A stretch of DNA of 64,000 bases from Micromonospora sp. WMMD812 (GCF_027497215.1 NZ_CP114904.1:3432001-3496000), one strand, 5' to 3'. Counted from the stretch's first letter, positions 32,824 through 42,281 are shown. Made by a program: numbers and translations. The notes: generated by a model from the letters alone, not told the origin.

Positions 32824-34421
32824 GAACCATCCTCCATCAGGAATCGAAAGGGCTGCCAGCGGTCCGGCCGGCCAACAACGTGGAGGTAGGCGCAGGCGCG
32901 GCTGACCGCGATGTAGCTGGTCGTCCAGTCCTCCTCGCCGTCGTCCGCGTAGACCACGGCCGGCGCCTCACAGCCGTGGAACTGCCGCACCGTGCAGACA
33001 GCCAGCTCGTCGCCGCGAAGCCCACTCGTCGTCCGCACGCCCCGCTCCGCCAGCGTCCGGCGGATCGCGGCATGGTGCGCCCGTGTCGACGTCACCACCA
33101 CGAGCTGGGAGGCCGGCAGATCCTTCAGGATCGCGAGGACGGCGTCCGCGCACGCCGACGGGAGGTCCGTGGCGCCCCCGCTGAACCGCGGCGCCCGCCC
33201 GGCCGGACCGGTGACGGGCGTGTGCGCTCCCGAGATTCGCGCGACGAGCTTCGCGATCGGCAGGACGTTGCGGCAGTTCTCGGTCAACCAGAACTCGTTG
33301 TACGAGCCGTCGGGGCGTGGGCGCCAGGTTCCGGAGGAGTCGCGCTGGTACGGGTCGGCGAACAGCACCACCGAACCGTCGGGACGGACGAGTTCGCGTA
33401 GCGCGTCCAGGAGATCCTCGTCATGGCTCTGCGCCTCGTCGACGATGAGGCAGTCCAGCGGCTTGCCGTACGCCTCGGCGAGGCCCAGCACGGTGACCCA
33501 CAGCTGCTCACCCTCGTAGTCGCGCAGCCGATCGGCGCCGTAGAGGTCGCACAGCACGTCCTCCGGGTCACCGGAACTCACACCTTCCACCCGCAACCGA
33601 CGGCGGATCTCCAGGCGCAGGTTGCGCTGCTGCCCGATCACCGCGACCCGCAGCCCTCTGGCGGCCAACTCGCGCGCCCGCTCCTGCGCGAGGACCGTCT
33701 TGCCCGTGCCGGCCGCGCCGAGGACCAGTGACGCCCGCTTCCTGGAGGTCCCTTCCAGCACCTCCAGTTGGCGGCTGGTCAGGCGGATCTGGCGCTGGGT
33801 CAGGCGTGCGAGGTCGTCGAAGGCCAGATCGACGTCGTACCGGAGGGTGCGAGCGACGACCGCGGTCGGCGCGAGCGCCGCGAGGGCCTTCTCGAAGTCC
33901 GCCTGGCTGGCCCACCCATGCTGGTCCCAGTGGGCCATGACGCGTTCCACGAGCACCGGCGCGTGCTCCAACGCCGCCGCGGTCAGCACGATCGTGTCCG
34001 GCGCGTGAGGGCCGAGATTGCCCGAGGGCCGGCCGTCGGCGAAGACGACGCAGTGCCCGGCCGGGACGTGCCGGATGCCGGCGGTATCGCGCAGCCACCC
34101 TGCCAGGGCGTACTTGTTCCGAACGGCCTGATCGAACGGTTCGACGTTCAGTGGCACGTCGCCGCCGCGGCGCTGCGCGAACCACTGCCGGCCCGCGACC
34201 CGGTAGAGCCCGTCCTTGACCTCCATGATCAGCAGGCCACGTCCGGGGTGCAGCAGGACGAAGTCCGCTTCTCCCATCCGCCACCTCGGCTGGCCGGGGT
34301 CGAAGTACGAGAGGCTGTGCAGCACGAACCACGAGTCGTTGAGCGACCGGAGCTTGTCGAAGACGATCCGTTCCCCGCGAGTGGCGTTCGCTCGCAGATG
34401 CTTCGGATAGAAGCGCGCCAA
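32820..34421 (-). CDS. NERD nuclease domain fused to SF1 helicase-like ATPase
   Basis: A 533-residue protein. The N-terminal ~200 residues are a NERD (nuclease-related) domain: GERIVFDKLRSL, GEADFVLLHPGRGLLIMEVK-DG, with the E-D-ExK pattern of PD-(D/E)xK nucleases. A helicase-like ATPase follows with Walker A GAAGTGKT (about 235-242), DEAQ (about 328-331), LFADPYQRD and a late AVSRACAYLHVVG (motif VI). The TTG at 34421 has GGGGAGG 5 bases upstream; an earlier TTG at 34469 lacks a site. Likely a DNA-processing effector working with the NACHT protein. Divergent from the NYN gene. Confidence 0.85.
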   Translation of the reverse strand: MARFYPKHLRANATRGERIVFDKLRSLNDSWFVLHSLSYFDPGQPRWRMGEADFVLLHPGRGLLIMEVKDGLYRVAGRQWFAQRRGGDVPLNVEPFDQAVRNKYALAGWLRDTAGIRHVPAGHCVVFADGRPSGNLGPHAPDTIVLTAAALEHAPVLVERVMAHWDQHGWASQADFEKALAALAPTAVVARTLRYDVDLAFDDLARLTQRQIRLTSRQLEVLEGTSRKRASLVLGAAGTGKTVLAQERARELAARGLRVAVIGQQRNLRLEIRRRLRVEGVSSGDPEDVLCDLYGADRLRDYEGEQLWVTVLGLAEAYGKPLDCLIVDEAQSHDEDLLDALRELVRPDGSVVLFADPYQRDSSGTWRPRPDGSYNEFWLTENCRNVLPIAKLVARISGAHTPVTGPAGRAPRFSGGATDLPSACADAVLAILKDLPASQLVVVTSTRAHHAAIRRTLAERGVRTTSGLRGDELAVCTVRQFHGCEAPAVVYADDGEEDWTTSYIAVSRACAYLHVVGRPDRWQPFRFLMEDGS

Positions 34422-34694
34422 GTCCGCCTCCCCAACACGGGTTGTTCGACGACTGTGGTGACGACGCAAGAGTCCACATTGTCTGCTCGCTCGAGGCCTG
34501 TCCGCTCTCCACCGGACTTGTGGACTTCCTTGGACGATCGGTCATCTGGATGTCACGCACAGCGAACCGATCGCCCCCGCCCGCTCGCACAAGTGACGGA
34601 CATCGTGGCCGAACGGATGACGAAGCAGCGTGGGGACACGGAGGCAGAATTCGGAAATCAATCGCGCCTCGATGAGTTCACGGAGGACCCGCAG

Positions 34695-36152
34695 ATGGCC
34701 GTCGGGAACAAAGGTGTCCTGCTTGTCGACTGGGACAACCTGGCCGGCGCGATCATCGGCCGCGGCCACGTTGTGGAGCGGGGCATCGTCGATGCCCTCT
34801 GGAGCGACGCGACAACCCGGTGCGGCGGCCACCTTCAGTACAAGCACATGGCGGCGGCGAAGTTCGACCGGAGCATCTCGACGGCGATGACGGAGCACCT
34901 CATCGACGACGAGGTGGTGGGCAGCACCAAGGAGCAGGCCGACATCCATCTGACCGTGCTGGCGATGGACTACCTCTACCAGGACTGCGGCCAGTTCGTC
35001 CTGGTCACCGGCGACCAGGACTTCATCCCGCTGATCCGGCGCCTGCTGCGCGACGGTTGCCGGGTCACGGTCGTGTACGGCGACAAGGACCGGCTCTCCC
35101 CCCAGTTCCGCGGCATTCTCACCCTGCCCGGGCTCGACTCCATCTGCATCGACGACATCTACACCCTGAAGAAGCCTCCACCGGTCACCTGCCGAGCGCT
35201 GCTCGGCCTGCTCGAGCTGCAGCGTCGCGGCATCATCCTGGGCGGCAAGGAGCAGGCCGACCGCACCGCGACCCTGGCCCGCTGGGCCATCCTCGAGAAC
35301 GAAGACGAGAGTCAGTACTGGGCGCTCATCGAGTCCCTCGGTCACAAGGTGGTCCGTACCGACGCCGCGGTCCGGGCCAAGGAGCAGTTCCTTCCACGCA
35401 ACGCCACCCGCACCTACCTCGACGTCGGCTCCGGCCGGTTCGGCGACATCGTCGCCATCGACTACCTGGTCCGACGGCTCGCCGCACGACCCAAGGGCCT
35501 GACGGTCACGGAGCTGCGCGCCGGCCCCCTTCAGGCGGACAACGGTGCCCGGCTGCTGCGGGTGCTCGACGCGCTGACCGCCGTGCAGCTCGTTCGCAAG
35601 GGCGCGGACGACACGTACGCGGTGACCGTGAACGACCTCGGCCTCGGGTACCTGGAACCGTTGTGGCGGGTCCATGCCGGCCTGACCATGGAGTGCTTCC
35701 GGACGCAGAGCCGGACCATCCCGTTCCGGCGCCTTCCCGGACTGCTCAGCGCGACCGGTGTCGGGCAGGGGCCGGAGAAGTTCGCCGCCGGCCTGATCAA
35801 CCGGGTCATGAAGTACGCCAGCGCGGCAGGCGTCGTGGACGCCGTGGCGGTCGGCGGCGCCCGCCACGCGCTGCCCACGAACTCACCGTTCGCCCGTCCG
35901 ATCGAGGACGCCTATCACGAGCTCTACCGCGCCTTCGTCGGGCGGGCTCCGAGCCCGATCCCGGAGAGCGAGATCCTCGAGTTCATGGCGGTCAAGGATC
36001 GGACGCGGGCAGAGCCGGTGTTCGGTTACGACCCGCGTGACCGGCACCGGATCCTGCGCATCCTGGCACAGTCCCGGGCCATCACCTGGCGGAGCGAGAA
36101 GGTCACGATCCCCCAGACGCGATGGGGCGACGCCGGTTCGTCCTTCGCCTAG
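34695..36152 (+). CDS. NYN-domain ribonuclease-like protein
   Basis: A 485-residue protein. The N-terminal NYN (PIN-like) domain has its acidic active site readable: VDWDN (D12, D14), KEQADIH (D83) and VTGDQDF (D107, D109), with the usual VVYGDKD strand after. The remaining ~320 residues contain winged-helix-like segments (LARWAILENEDESQYWALIE, YLVRRLAARPKGLTVTELRA, LINRVMKYASAAGVVDAVAV) that could bind nucleic acid. The ATG at 34695 follows GGAGG by 9 bases, better than upstream in-frame ATG/GTG codons. It is divergent from the NERD/NACHT operon and 8 bases from the membrane-protein gene. Confidence 0.85.
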   Translation: MAVGNKGVLLVDWDNLAGAIIGRGHVVERGIVDALWSDATTRCGGHLQYKHMAAAKFDRSISTAMTEHLIDDEVVGSTKEQADIHLTVLAMDYLYQDCGQFVLVTGDQDFIPLIRRLLRDGCRVTVVYGDKDRLSPQFRGILTLPGLDSICIDDIYTLKKPPPVTCRALLGLLELQRRGIILGGKEQADRTATLARWAILENEDESQYWALIESLGHKVVRTDAAVRAKEQFLPRNATRTYLDVGSGRFGDIVAIDYLVRRLAARPKGLTVTELRAGPLQADNGARLLRVLDALTAVQLVRKGADDTYAVTVNDLGLGYLEPLWRVHAGLTMECFRTQSRTIPFRRLPGLLSATGVGQGPEKFAAGLINRVMKYASAAGVVDAVAVGGARHALPTNSPFARPIEDAYHELYRAFVGRAPSPIPESEILEFMAVKDRTRAEPVFGYDPRDRHRILRILAQSRAITWRSEKVTIPQTRWGDAGSSFA

Positions 36153-36160
36153 GAGCTCCC

Positions 36161-36910
36161 GTGCCGCGCTGGACGAGGAGCCTGCTGCGTGGCGCCGGCA
36201 GGTACGGGCTGGCGCTCGCCGGGCTGGTGGCGGTAGTCGCCGCCGGCACCGCCTTGGTGGTGGCCTTCACCTGGCAGAACGAGCGGGCGGCCGCGGTCGC
36301 CGGCTCGTTCGCCGCCATCGCGTCCACCATCGGTGTGCTGGCCGCGATCTACTTCTCCCGGCAGGCGTTGTCCCGGACGGACCGGCAACTCGCGGAAACA
36401 CACCGATCCCTGGTGCTGAGCAGGTATCCGCTCCTGCTGCCGATCCACGAGTCAGTGGCGTTCCCGGACTCCGGCGGGATGCTGGCGCAGCATCCACCGG
36501 CCCAGGAGCGCTTCGCGCTGACCTCCACGCCCGCCCCGGCGTACGCGTTCATCGCGATCGCGAAGGACAGGTTCCTCGTGCCGGTGGAGAATGTCGGTGA
36601 GGGGCCGGCGCTGCGCATTCGAGGGACGTTGTGGTGTTCGGACGGACGCTACGGCCCGGTGGCCGGTGTGCCGGCCCTGGGGGTGGGCCGGACCGGCGTG
36701 ATGGCGGCCATGATCCGGGCCGACGGACGACCGCTGCCGGAGGCGCTCCGTTCGGTGACGGCGCAGGACGCCGGGCCGAACATCGCCTACTGGCTTGATC
36801 TCGAGTATGTCGACGTCTTCGCGAACCCTCGTCGGACAACGGCGCTCTTCGACCCGCGAGGGCTCGGCGCCTGGCACTACGTGGAGGGGCACGAGCCGGG
36901 GACGCTCTGA
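36161..36910 (+). CDS. Two-helix membrane protein partner of the NYN protein
   Basis: A 249-residue protein: two adjacent transmembrane helices (YGLALAGLVAVVAAGTALVV and AVAGSFAAIASTIGVLAAIY), a short coiled stretch (FSRQALSRTDRQLAETHRSL), then a soluble beta-rich domain (RFLVPVENVGEGPALRIRGT, IAYWLDLEYVDVFAN). The GTG at 36161 follows AGGAG and starts 8 bases after the NYN stop. A membrane-anchored partner next to a nuclease is a frequent theme in phage-defence operons. Family not recognised. Confidence 0.7.
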   Translation: MPRWTRSLLRGAGRYGLALAGLVAVVAAGTALVVAFTWQNERAAAVAGSFAAIASTIGVLAAIYFSRQALSRTDRQLAETHRSLVLSRYPLLLPIHESVAFPDSGGMLAQHPPAQERFALTSTPAPAYAFIAIAKDRFLVPVENVGEGPALRIRGTLWCSDGRYGPVAGVPALGVGRTGVMAAMIRADGRPLPEALRSVTAQDAGPNIAYWLDLEYVDVFANPRRTTALFDPRGLGAWHYVEGHEPGTL

Positions 36911-36963
36911 CCGCACCCGGACGCGATCACGCGAAGGCCGCCGGAGCGGCGGGAAAAGTGAAA

Positions 36964-36985
36964 GCCCCAGCGCGAAGGCTGGGGC
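36964..36985. terminator. Hairpin terminator after the NYN operon
   Basis: GCCCCAGC-gcgaag-GCTGGGGC, a perfect 8-base stem 54 bases after the stop. The A-rich side lies on the left (aaaagtgaaa), so the T-tract would be on the minus strand. It may work in both directions. Confidence 0.65.
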
Positions 36986-37248
36986 CGGGTATTGAGACGG
37001 ATCGGACGATGACTACGTTTCAGCTCATCATCGCCAGCCACCATCTCCCCTATGAGTAGAGGCTACGGACACGCTCTGCGAGCGTCAACTCGGCTACCCG
37101 TCCGTGTCTGCGCTCCGATCGGCTCACGGCGAGCCGCGACCTGACGACGCCGCCAGTGCATCCGGCCATGAGTAGCTGGCCCCGGGGTTCGCGGCCGCTT
37201 CCGAACCCGGCTGCCGCCTGCCCCGGCGGTCCCGCCACCGTACGAGCC
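36986..37248. other. Intergenic stretch without a supportable gene
   Basis: About 260 bases. Frames on either strand lack ribosome sites and recognisable features. It separates the defence-like island from the phosphoester cluster. Confidence 0.5.
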
Positions 37249-37286
37249 GGGTGCGGGCCGCTGGCACACGCCACCGGCCCGCACCC
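37249..37286 (-). terminator. Terminator of the second phosphodiester glycosidase gene
   Basis: GGGTGCGGGCCG and CGGCCCGCACCC form a perfect 12-base-pair stem with a 14-base loop, 60 bases beyond the minus-strand stop at 37347. Confidence 0.75.
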
Positions 37287-37346
37287 ACCCTTCGGTCAAC
37301 CGGCGCGCTCCCGCACCCGGTCGTGACCAGCCGTCAGCGGCGGGGG

Positions 37347-38642
37347 TCAGTTCCCGTTGCGGTACCGGCCGGCCACGTAGACGAGCGCGTCGCCGACGGC
37401 CCGCTCGGCTCCGCTCGGGTGGTTCACCAGGGCGCCGCCGACGGCCATCGTGGTGGAGCCGCCGCCGTCGAGGTTCACCGCGTTGTGCAGGCCCAGCGCC
37501 TGGGCGACGGCGGCCGTCTCGGCCATGGTGGTGCCGACGCTGGTGGTCTGCCGGCCGTCGATGGTGGCCAGCACGATCTTCCCGTCCCGGGTGGTGCCGG
37601 CGATGGTCCGGGGGTTGCGGGCGAAGAAGCTGTCACCGGGGGCGCCGGCGGGCACGACGATCTGGCCGTCGGCGGTCAGCCGGTAGCGGCCGTTCACACC
37701 GAACAGGCCGGGGCGCACGGCGAACTTCTCGCCGTCCGGGTCGACGAGGGTCGAGGTGCGCTGCAGGCAGCCGCGCGAGGCCACCGCCAGCAGGGCGGCG
37801 GTCTCCTGGCCGGTGGCCTGCAGCGAGGTCTGGCCGGCCGCCAGCGCGGTGCCGCGGGTGGTCGAGGTACGCACCACGCAGCCGAGCCGGTTGAGCACGA
37901 CCTCGACGCCGGCGCCGGACGGGGTGGCCGCCGCGAACTCGGGCGTGAACTGCGTGACGTCGCCGGGGACGGTGCACTGCGTCTGGTCGGCGAGGGCGGC
38001 GCACGCGGCCGGGACGACCGGCGGGTGGTTGATGAACTCCAGCGGCAGGGTGGCCCCGGTCTGCCGGTTCCGTACGCTGCCCGACCAGCTCAGCTTCCCG
38101 GCGGTGGCCCGGTTGGTGTTGGCGTCGACGAGGAAGTTGACCTCGGCCGGGTCGGCGGTGGGCTCGCTGAGCAGCTTCCCGCCGAACAGGCCCAGCCCCA
38201 CCGGGTCGCCCGGGTACTGCTGGCTGGCGGTGAAGGTAAAGAAGGAGGCGTTGACGCCGGCCAGGGCGCCGGAGGCGCGGACCAGGTCGGTGGTCTTCTC
38301 GACCTGGCTGAGGTCCGGGCCGTACGTCGCCTTCAGGTGACCCCGCGCGCGGCGCGGGTCGATGGTCAGCACGTTGACCACCCACGGGCCCCGCGTGGTG
38401 GTGTTGATCTGGTCGGCCGGCGCCGGCTCGGTGCCCCGCACGATGCGGGTCAGGGAGACGCCGGCGGCCAGGGTGCTGCTGGTGCGGACCTCGGTCAGGT
38501 CGGCGTCGCCGATCGGCAGGGTGCCGGCGGCGGCCTCGGCGCGGGCCCCGGGAGCGACGCCGAGGGCGACCGCGGCCAGGGCGGCGGCGGCGAGCGCGCC
38601 GGCGCGGCGGAAGCCGGACAGGCCAGGCTGGGAAACAGTCAT
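37347..38642 (-). CDS. Secreted phosphodiester glycosidase (NAGPA-like), second copy
   Basis: A 431-residue exported protein with a signal peptide (RRAGALAAAALAAVALGVAP to GARAEA). The fold signatures are GVNASFFTF and AVNLDGGGSTTMAVGGALVN, ending SGAERAVGDALVYVAGRY. It has four Cys in the mature domain, likely as disulfides. It is diverged from the first copy at 23016-24281: signatures match, the middle does not. ATG at 38642 is preferred because GAGAGG lies 9 bases upstream, whereas the in-frame GTG at 38651 abuts it. It shares a 178-base promoter region with phoD on the other strand. Confidence 0.9.
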   Translation of the reverse strand: MTVSQPGLSGFRRAGALAAAALAAVALGVAPGARAEAAAGTLPIGDADLTEVRTSSTLAAGVSLTRIVRGTEPAPADQINTTTRGPWVVNVLTIDPRRARGHLKATYGPDLSQVEKTTDLVRASGALAGVNASFFTFTASQQYPGDPVGLGLFGGKLLSEPTADPAEVNFLVDANTNRATAGKLSWSGSVRNRQTGATLPLEFINHPPVVPAACAALADQTQCTVPGDVTQFTPEFAAATPSGAGVEVVLNRLGCVVRTSTTRGTALAAGQTSLQATGQETAALLAVASRGCLQRTSTLVDPDGEKFAVRPGLFGVNGRYRLTADGQIVVPAGAPGDSFFARNPRTIAGTTRDGKIVLATIDGRQTTSVGTTMAETAAVAQALGLHNAVNLDGGGSTTMAVGGALVNHPSGAERAVGDALVYVAGRYRNGN

Positions 38643-38820
38643 GCCCGTCACCCTCTCGGCGCCACAGAACGAGCATCTGACGTCGAGTCGAATTGTGGCG
38701 TAAGGAACGGCTTAAGTGACCGTCCACCTCGGCGTGAGGGGTCAGCAACCTCCCGCTGGTCGAATCCGATCTTGACGTGGCGACGAACCCGATCCTCGCC
38801 GCGACAAGTGAAGGGTCCGC

Positions 38821-40428
38821 ATGGAGATGGACGAGTTGGAGTCGGCGAGCCCGGCGAAGCTGGCGGCCACCCGCCGGCGATTTCTCACCCTCACCGGCGC
38901 CGCCGCCGCGTTGGCGTTCGCCACGCGGCTGCCGGGCTCGGAGAGCGCGTCGGCGCACGGGTCGTCGCCGGCCGACTACCCGTTCACGCTGGGCGTGGCC
39001 TCGGGTGACCCGTTGCCCGACGCGGTGGTGATCTGGACGCGCCTGGCGCCGAAGCCGCTTGAGCGGTTCAGCGGCATGTCGTACCGGTCGGTGCAGGTCG
39101 ACTGGGAGGTGGCGGACAACGAGCGCTTCCACCGGCCGGTGCGCCGGGGCACCGCGCTGGCCCGCCCCGAGTACGGGCACTCCGTCCACGTCGACGTGCG
39201 CGGGTTGAAGCCCGGCCGGCACTACTACTACCGCTTCCGGGTCGGCCGGCACGAGAGCCCGGTCGGGCGGACGAAGACCGCGCCCGACCCGAGGCTGCAG
39301 ACCTCCGCGATGGCGTTCGCGTTCGTGTCCTGCCAGCGCTGGGACGACGGCTTCTTCACCGCCTACCGGCACCTGGCCGCCGAGGACCTCGACCTCGTCG
39401 TGCACCTCGGTGACTACATCTACGAGTACGGGATCCCGGCCGACGGCAAGGTGCGGGCCACGGCCGTGCCCGAGCCGTACCAGAGCGAGATCGACACGCT
39501 GGACCGCTACCGCATGCAGTACGCGCTCTACAAGACGGACCCGGACCTGCAGGCGGCGCATGCCGCGTTCCCGTTCGCCGTGACGTGGGACGACCACGAG
39601 GTCGAGAACAACTACGCCGACGACATCCCGGAGAACAGCGTCGCGCCCGCCGACTTCCTGATCCGCCGGGCCAACGGCTACCGCGCGTACTGGGAGAACA
39701 TGCCGCTGCGCCCGCTGCAGCAGCCGTACGGCCCGGACATGCGGCTGTACCGCCGGCTGACCTACGGCAACCTCGCCGAGTTCAACGTGCTGGACACCCG
39801 GCAGTACCGCTCGGACCAGCCGTGCGGCGGCGGGATGCACGACGACTGCGACGAGCGGTTCGACCCGTCCCGCACGTTCCTCGGCACCGAGCAGGAGCGG
39901 TGGCTGCTCGACGGCCTCGGCAACTCCCGCGCCCGCTGGAACGTCCTGGCGCAGCAGGTGGTGATGGCCCAGCTCGACTTCAACCGGCAGGCGCCGGTGA
40001 ACATCAGCACGGACAGCTGGGACGGCTACGTGGCGCCCCGGGAGCGACTGCTCACCGGCATCCGTGACCGTCAGGTCAGCAACCCGGTGGTGCTCACCGG
40101 CGACGTGCACCGCAACTACGCCTTCGACCTCAAGGAAGACTTCACCAACCCGGACTCGACGACGCTCGGCGCCGAGTTCGTCGGCACGTCCGTCACCTCC
40201 GGCGGCAACGGCCAGGACCTGCCCAGCAACGGCGCCAACCTGCTGGCGGCCAACCCGCACCTGCGGATGGTGAACAACGAGCGCGGCTACGTCCGGTGCA
40301 CCCTGACGCCGCAGCAGTGGCGGGCCGACTACCGCGTGGTCCCGTACGTGACCACCCCCGGCGCCCCGGTCTCCACCCGGGCCAGCTTCGTCCTCACCGA
40401 CGGCAACCCGCGGATGGAGGCCCTGTGA
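38821..40428 (+). CDS. phoD: Alkaline phosphatase D family (PhoD)
   Basis: A 535-residue Tat-exported metallophosphatase. The leader ATRRRFLTLTGAAAALAFAT carries the twin-arginine motif. The PhoD N-terminal domain follows (YPFTLGVASGDPLPDAVVIW) and then the phosphoesterase core: FVSCQRWDDGFF, DLVVHLGDYIYEYG, WDDHEVENNYA, and VVLTGDVHRNYAFD near the end, supplying the Asp/Asn/His metal ligands (Fe/Ca type in characterised PhoD). It releases phosphate from extracellular mono- or diesters. Its stop overlaps the next gene's start (TGATG). Confidence 0.93.
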   Translation: MEMDELESASPAKLAATRRRFLTLTGAAAALAFATRLPGSESASAHGSSPADYPFTLGVASGDPLPDAVVIWTRLAPKPLERFSGMSYRSVQVDWEVADNERFHRPVRRGTALARPEYGHSVHVDVRGLKPGRHYYYRFRVGRHESPVGRTKTAPDPRLQTSAMAFAFVSCQRWDDGFFTAYRHLAAEDLDLVVHLGDYIYEYGIPADGKVRATAVPEPYQSEIDTLDRYRMQYALYKTDPDLQAAHAAFPFAVTWDDHEVENNYADDIPENSVAPADFLIRRANGYRAYWENMPLRPLQQPYGPDMRLYRRLTYGNLAEFNVLDTRQYRSDQPCGGGMHDDCDERFDPSRTFLGTEQERWLLDGLGNSRARWNVLAQQVVMAQLDFNRQAPVNISTDSWDGYVAPRERLLTGIRDRQVSNPVVLTGDVHRNYAFDLKEDFTNPDSTTLGAEFVGTSVTSGGNGQDLPSNGANLLAANPHLRMVNNERGYVRCTLTPQQWRADYRVVPYVTTPGAPVSTRASFVLTDGNPRMEAL

Positions 40429-42125
40429 TGACCGCCCCGGACAAGAGGAGCTTCGCCGTGCGGATCCTGCCCCGCCGCTTCCGTGGACCGGCCGCGAGCC
40501 GGATCGCCTTCGTCGCGGTGGCGGTCCTGGCGCTCGCCGGCAGCACCGGCATCGCCATCGCGTCGTCGACCGGCGATCACGGCCACGGCAGGCGGGTCGA
40601 GCTCTCCAGCGATGTGGAGCGCCTCGACATCCTGCGCTGCGTCGGCTACGAGCCGGTGCAGCTGACCATCGAGAACCCGTCGACGGTGCCGACGTACACC
40701 GACGTGTTCGTGAAGGCGCAACCGCCGCTGCGGGTCTCCCGCGACGGGGTCTCCACCTACCTGCCCGCCGGGTACCGGATGACCGTGCCGCTGAAGGTGT
40801 CGGTGCCGCCGGACATCAAGCCCGGCGACTACAAGCTGGACTACGAGACCGGCGACTCGGCGGCGAAGCGGCACCGGGTCACCGTGCGGGTCTCCGCGCC
40901 GGCGGACCGGCAGTGCGTGCCGGGCCAGCGGATGGTCGCGACGGCGACGAACGGGCAGGCCAACTACGGGCCGGAGAAGGCCATCGACGGCGACCCGGCC
41001 ACCTTCTGGCACTCCACGTTCAGCCCGCCGCAGCCGCTGCCCCAGTCGATCACCCTGGACCTCGGCGGCGTCTACGACCTCACCGAGCTGCGCTACCGGC
41101 CCCGCGCCGACGGCAACCTCACCGGCAACATCACCGGCTACACGATCGCCGCCAGCACCGACGGCACGCAGTTCACGCCGGTGACCAGCGGGGTGTGGGC
41201 GAACGACGCCACCCAGAAGGCGGCCCGGTTCACCGCTCGCGGGGTCCGGGCCCTGCGCCTGGAGGCCACCGCCGGGCACAACAACCTCGCCGCCGTGGCC
41301 GAACTCGTCCAGCTCGGTGTGCCGGTCGACGTGCCGGTGGCCACCGCCACCGGCCTCGACGCCCCGGCCACGATGGCCGCCGGCACCGCGACGCCGGTCA
41401 AGGTCACCGTCCGCAACTGGACCGCGCAGCCGGTCGACGCCACCGCCTCGGTGGACGTGCCGGCCGGCTGGACCGCCACCGCCCCGGCCCGGGCGACGGT
41501 GCCGCCGAACGGCCAGGTGGCCGTCCCGGTGACGGTCACCCCGCCCGCCGGTCTGCCGGCCGCCGGCCCCGCCCCCGCGGTCACGCTCACCGCGGCGGCG
41601 ACCACGACGAAGGGCCGTACGGACGGCCGGCCGACGGCCACCACCTGGGTGACGCCGAACCCGGGCGGCGCCACGTTCGCGCTGGACAGCGGTGTCGAGA
41701 CCAGCCCGGTGCTCGACGGCTGGACGCGGCTCGCACCCTCGGACAGCTGGCGGGACGGGGCCGCCGCCGGCTGGGTCGGTACGCCCCCGGAGTCCCGGGA
41801 CCGGGGCACGCTGGATCCGCTGCGCAGCGACTTCACGCTCGCCCGGGGACGGACCGGCACGCTGCGCGTCGCGGTTCCGGCCGGCGTGCACGACCTCGCG
41901 CTGCTGCGCGGTGACGCCACCGGCACCTCGGGAGCGACGGTGGTGCAGGCGGACGGGCAGACCCTGGTGCCCGCCGGCGGCAACCTCGCCGCGGGCGAGT
42001 TCGCCTGGGAACGGTTCACCCTCGACGGCGGCGCGACCGGCCGGACGGTCGACCTTGTGATCAGCAACGACGCCGGAAACTACTGGCGCCTCTGCGCGCT
42101 GATCATGGTGCCGCGCGTCGGCTGA
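40428..42125 (+). CDS. Secreted discoidin (F5/8 type C) and NEW3-domain protein
   Basis: A 565-residue exported protein. After a signal/anchor segment (RIAFVAVAVLALAGSTGIAI) come a beta-sandwich with paired Cys (ILRCVGYEPVQLTIENPSTV), a discoidin/CBM32 domain at about 165-305 (ATNGQANYGPEKAIDGDPAT-FWHS, ITLDLGGVYDLTELRYRPR), a NEW3-like domain at about 315-395 (VPAGWTATAPARATVPPNGQ) and a C-terminal carbohydrate-binding-like sandwich. No catalytic site is evident, so it probably anchors to polysaccharide. The start overlaps the phoD stop by one base, indicating coupled expression. Confidence 0.82.
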   Translation: MTAPDKRSFAVRILPRRFRGPAASRIAFVAVAVLALAGSTGIAIASSTGDHGHGRRVELSSDVERLDILRCVGYEPVQLTIENPSTVPTYTDVFVKAQPPLRVSRDGVSTYLPAGYRMTVPLKVSVPPDIKPGDYKLDYETGDSAAKRHRVTVRVSAPADRQCVPGQRMVATATNGQANYGPEKAIDGDPATFWHSTFSPPQPLPQSITLDLGGVYDLTELRYRPRADGNLTGNITGYTIAASTDGTQFTPVTSGVWANDATQKAARFTARGVRALRLEATAGHNNLAAVAELVQLGVPVDVPVATATGLDAPATMAAGTATPVKVTVRNWTAQPVDATASVDVPAGWTATAPARATVPPNGQVAVPVTVTPPAGLPAAGPAPAVTLTAAATTTKGRTDGRPTATTWVTPNPGGATFALDSGVETSPVLDGWTRLAPSDSWRDGAAAGWVGTPPESRDRGTLDPLRSDFTLARGRTGTLRVAVPAGVHDLALLRGDATGTSGATVVQADGQTLVPAGGNLAAGEFAWERFTLDGGATGRTVDLVISNDAGNYWRLCALIMVPRVG

Positions 42126-42142
42126 CCGTCCCGCCGCACCGG

Positions 42143-42180
42143 TGCGGCCAGCTCTGTGGACGTTCGCAGAGCTGGCCGCA
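42143..42180 (+). terminator. Terminator of the phoD operon
   Basis: TGCGGCCAGCTCTG and CAGAGCTGGCCGCA are perfect 14-base arms around a 10-base loop, followed by a T-rich stretch (ttcgtcgatgtccttcttt). It begins 18 bases after the stop. Confidence 0.9.
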
Positions 42181-42281
42181 TTCGTCGATGTCCTTCTTTA
42201 CGGGGGCGTTAACCGGCATTTAGTCTGCGCATCACCAGTCCCGGACCCGGGAGTTTCCCCGGCCTCACGAGGGTGCGACGC

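Noticed and set aside
36986..37248. tRNA or attachment site beside the defence-like island
   Set aside because: No cloverleaf, TTCRANY-type T-loop or matching direct repeat could be found.
37633..40260. 875-codon minus-strand frame across the glycosidase and phoD genes
   Set aside because: Antisense of phoD plus an out-of-frame reading of the glycosidase; the real genes have signal peptides and catalytic motifs in other frames.
42200..42230. GTTAACC-like sequence before the GDPD gene as a PHO box
   Set aside because: One imperfect 7-base match without a clear 11-base direct repeat is too weak to call by eye.
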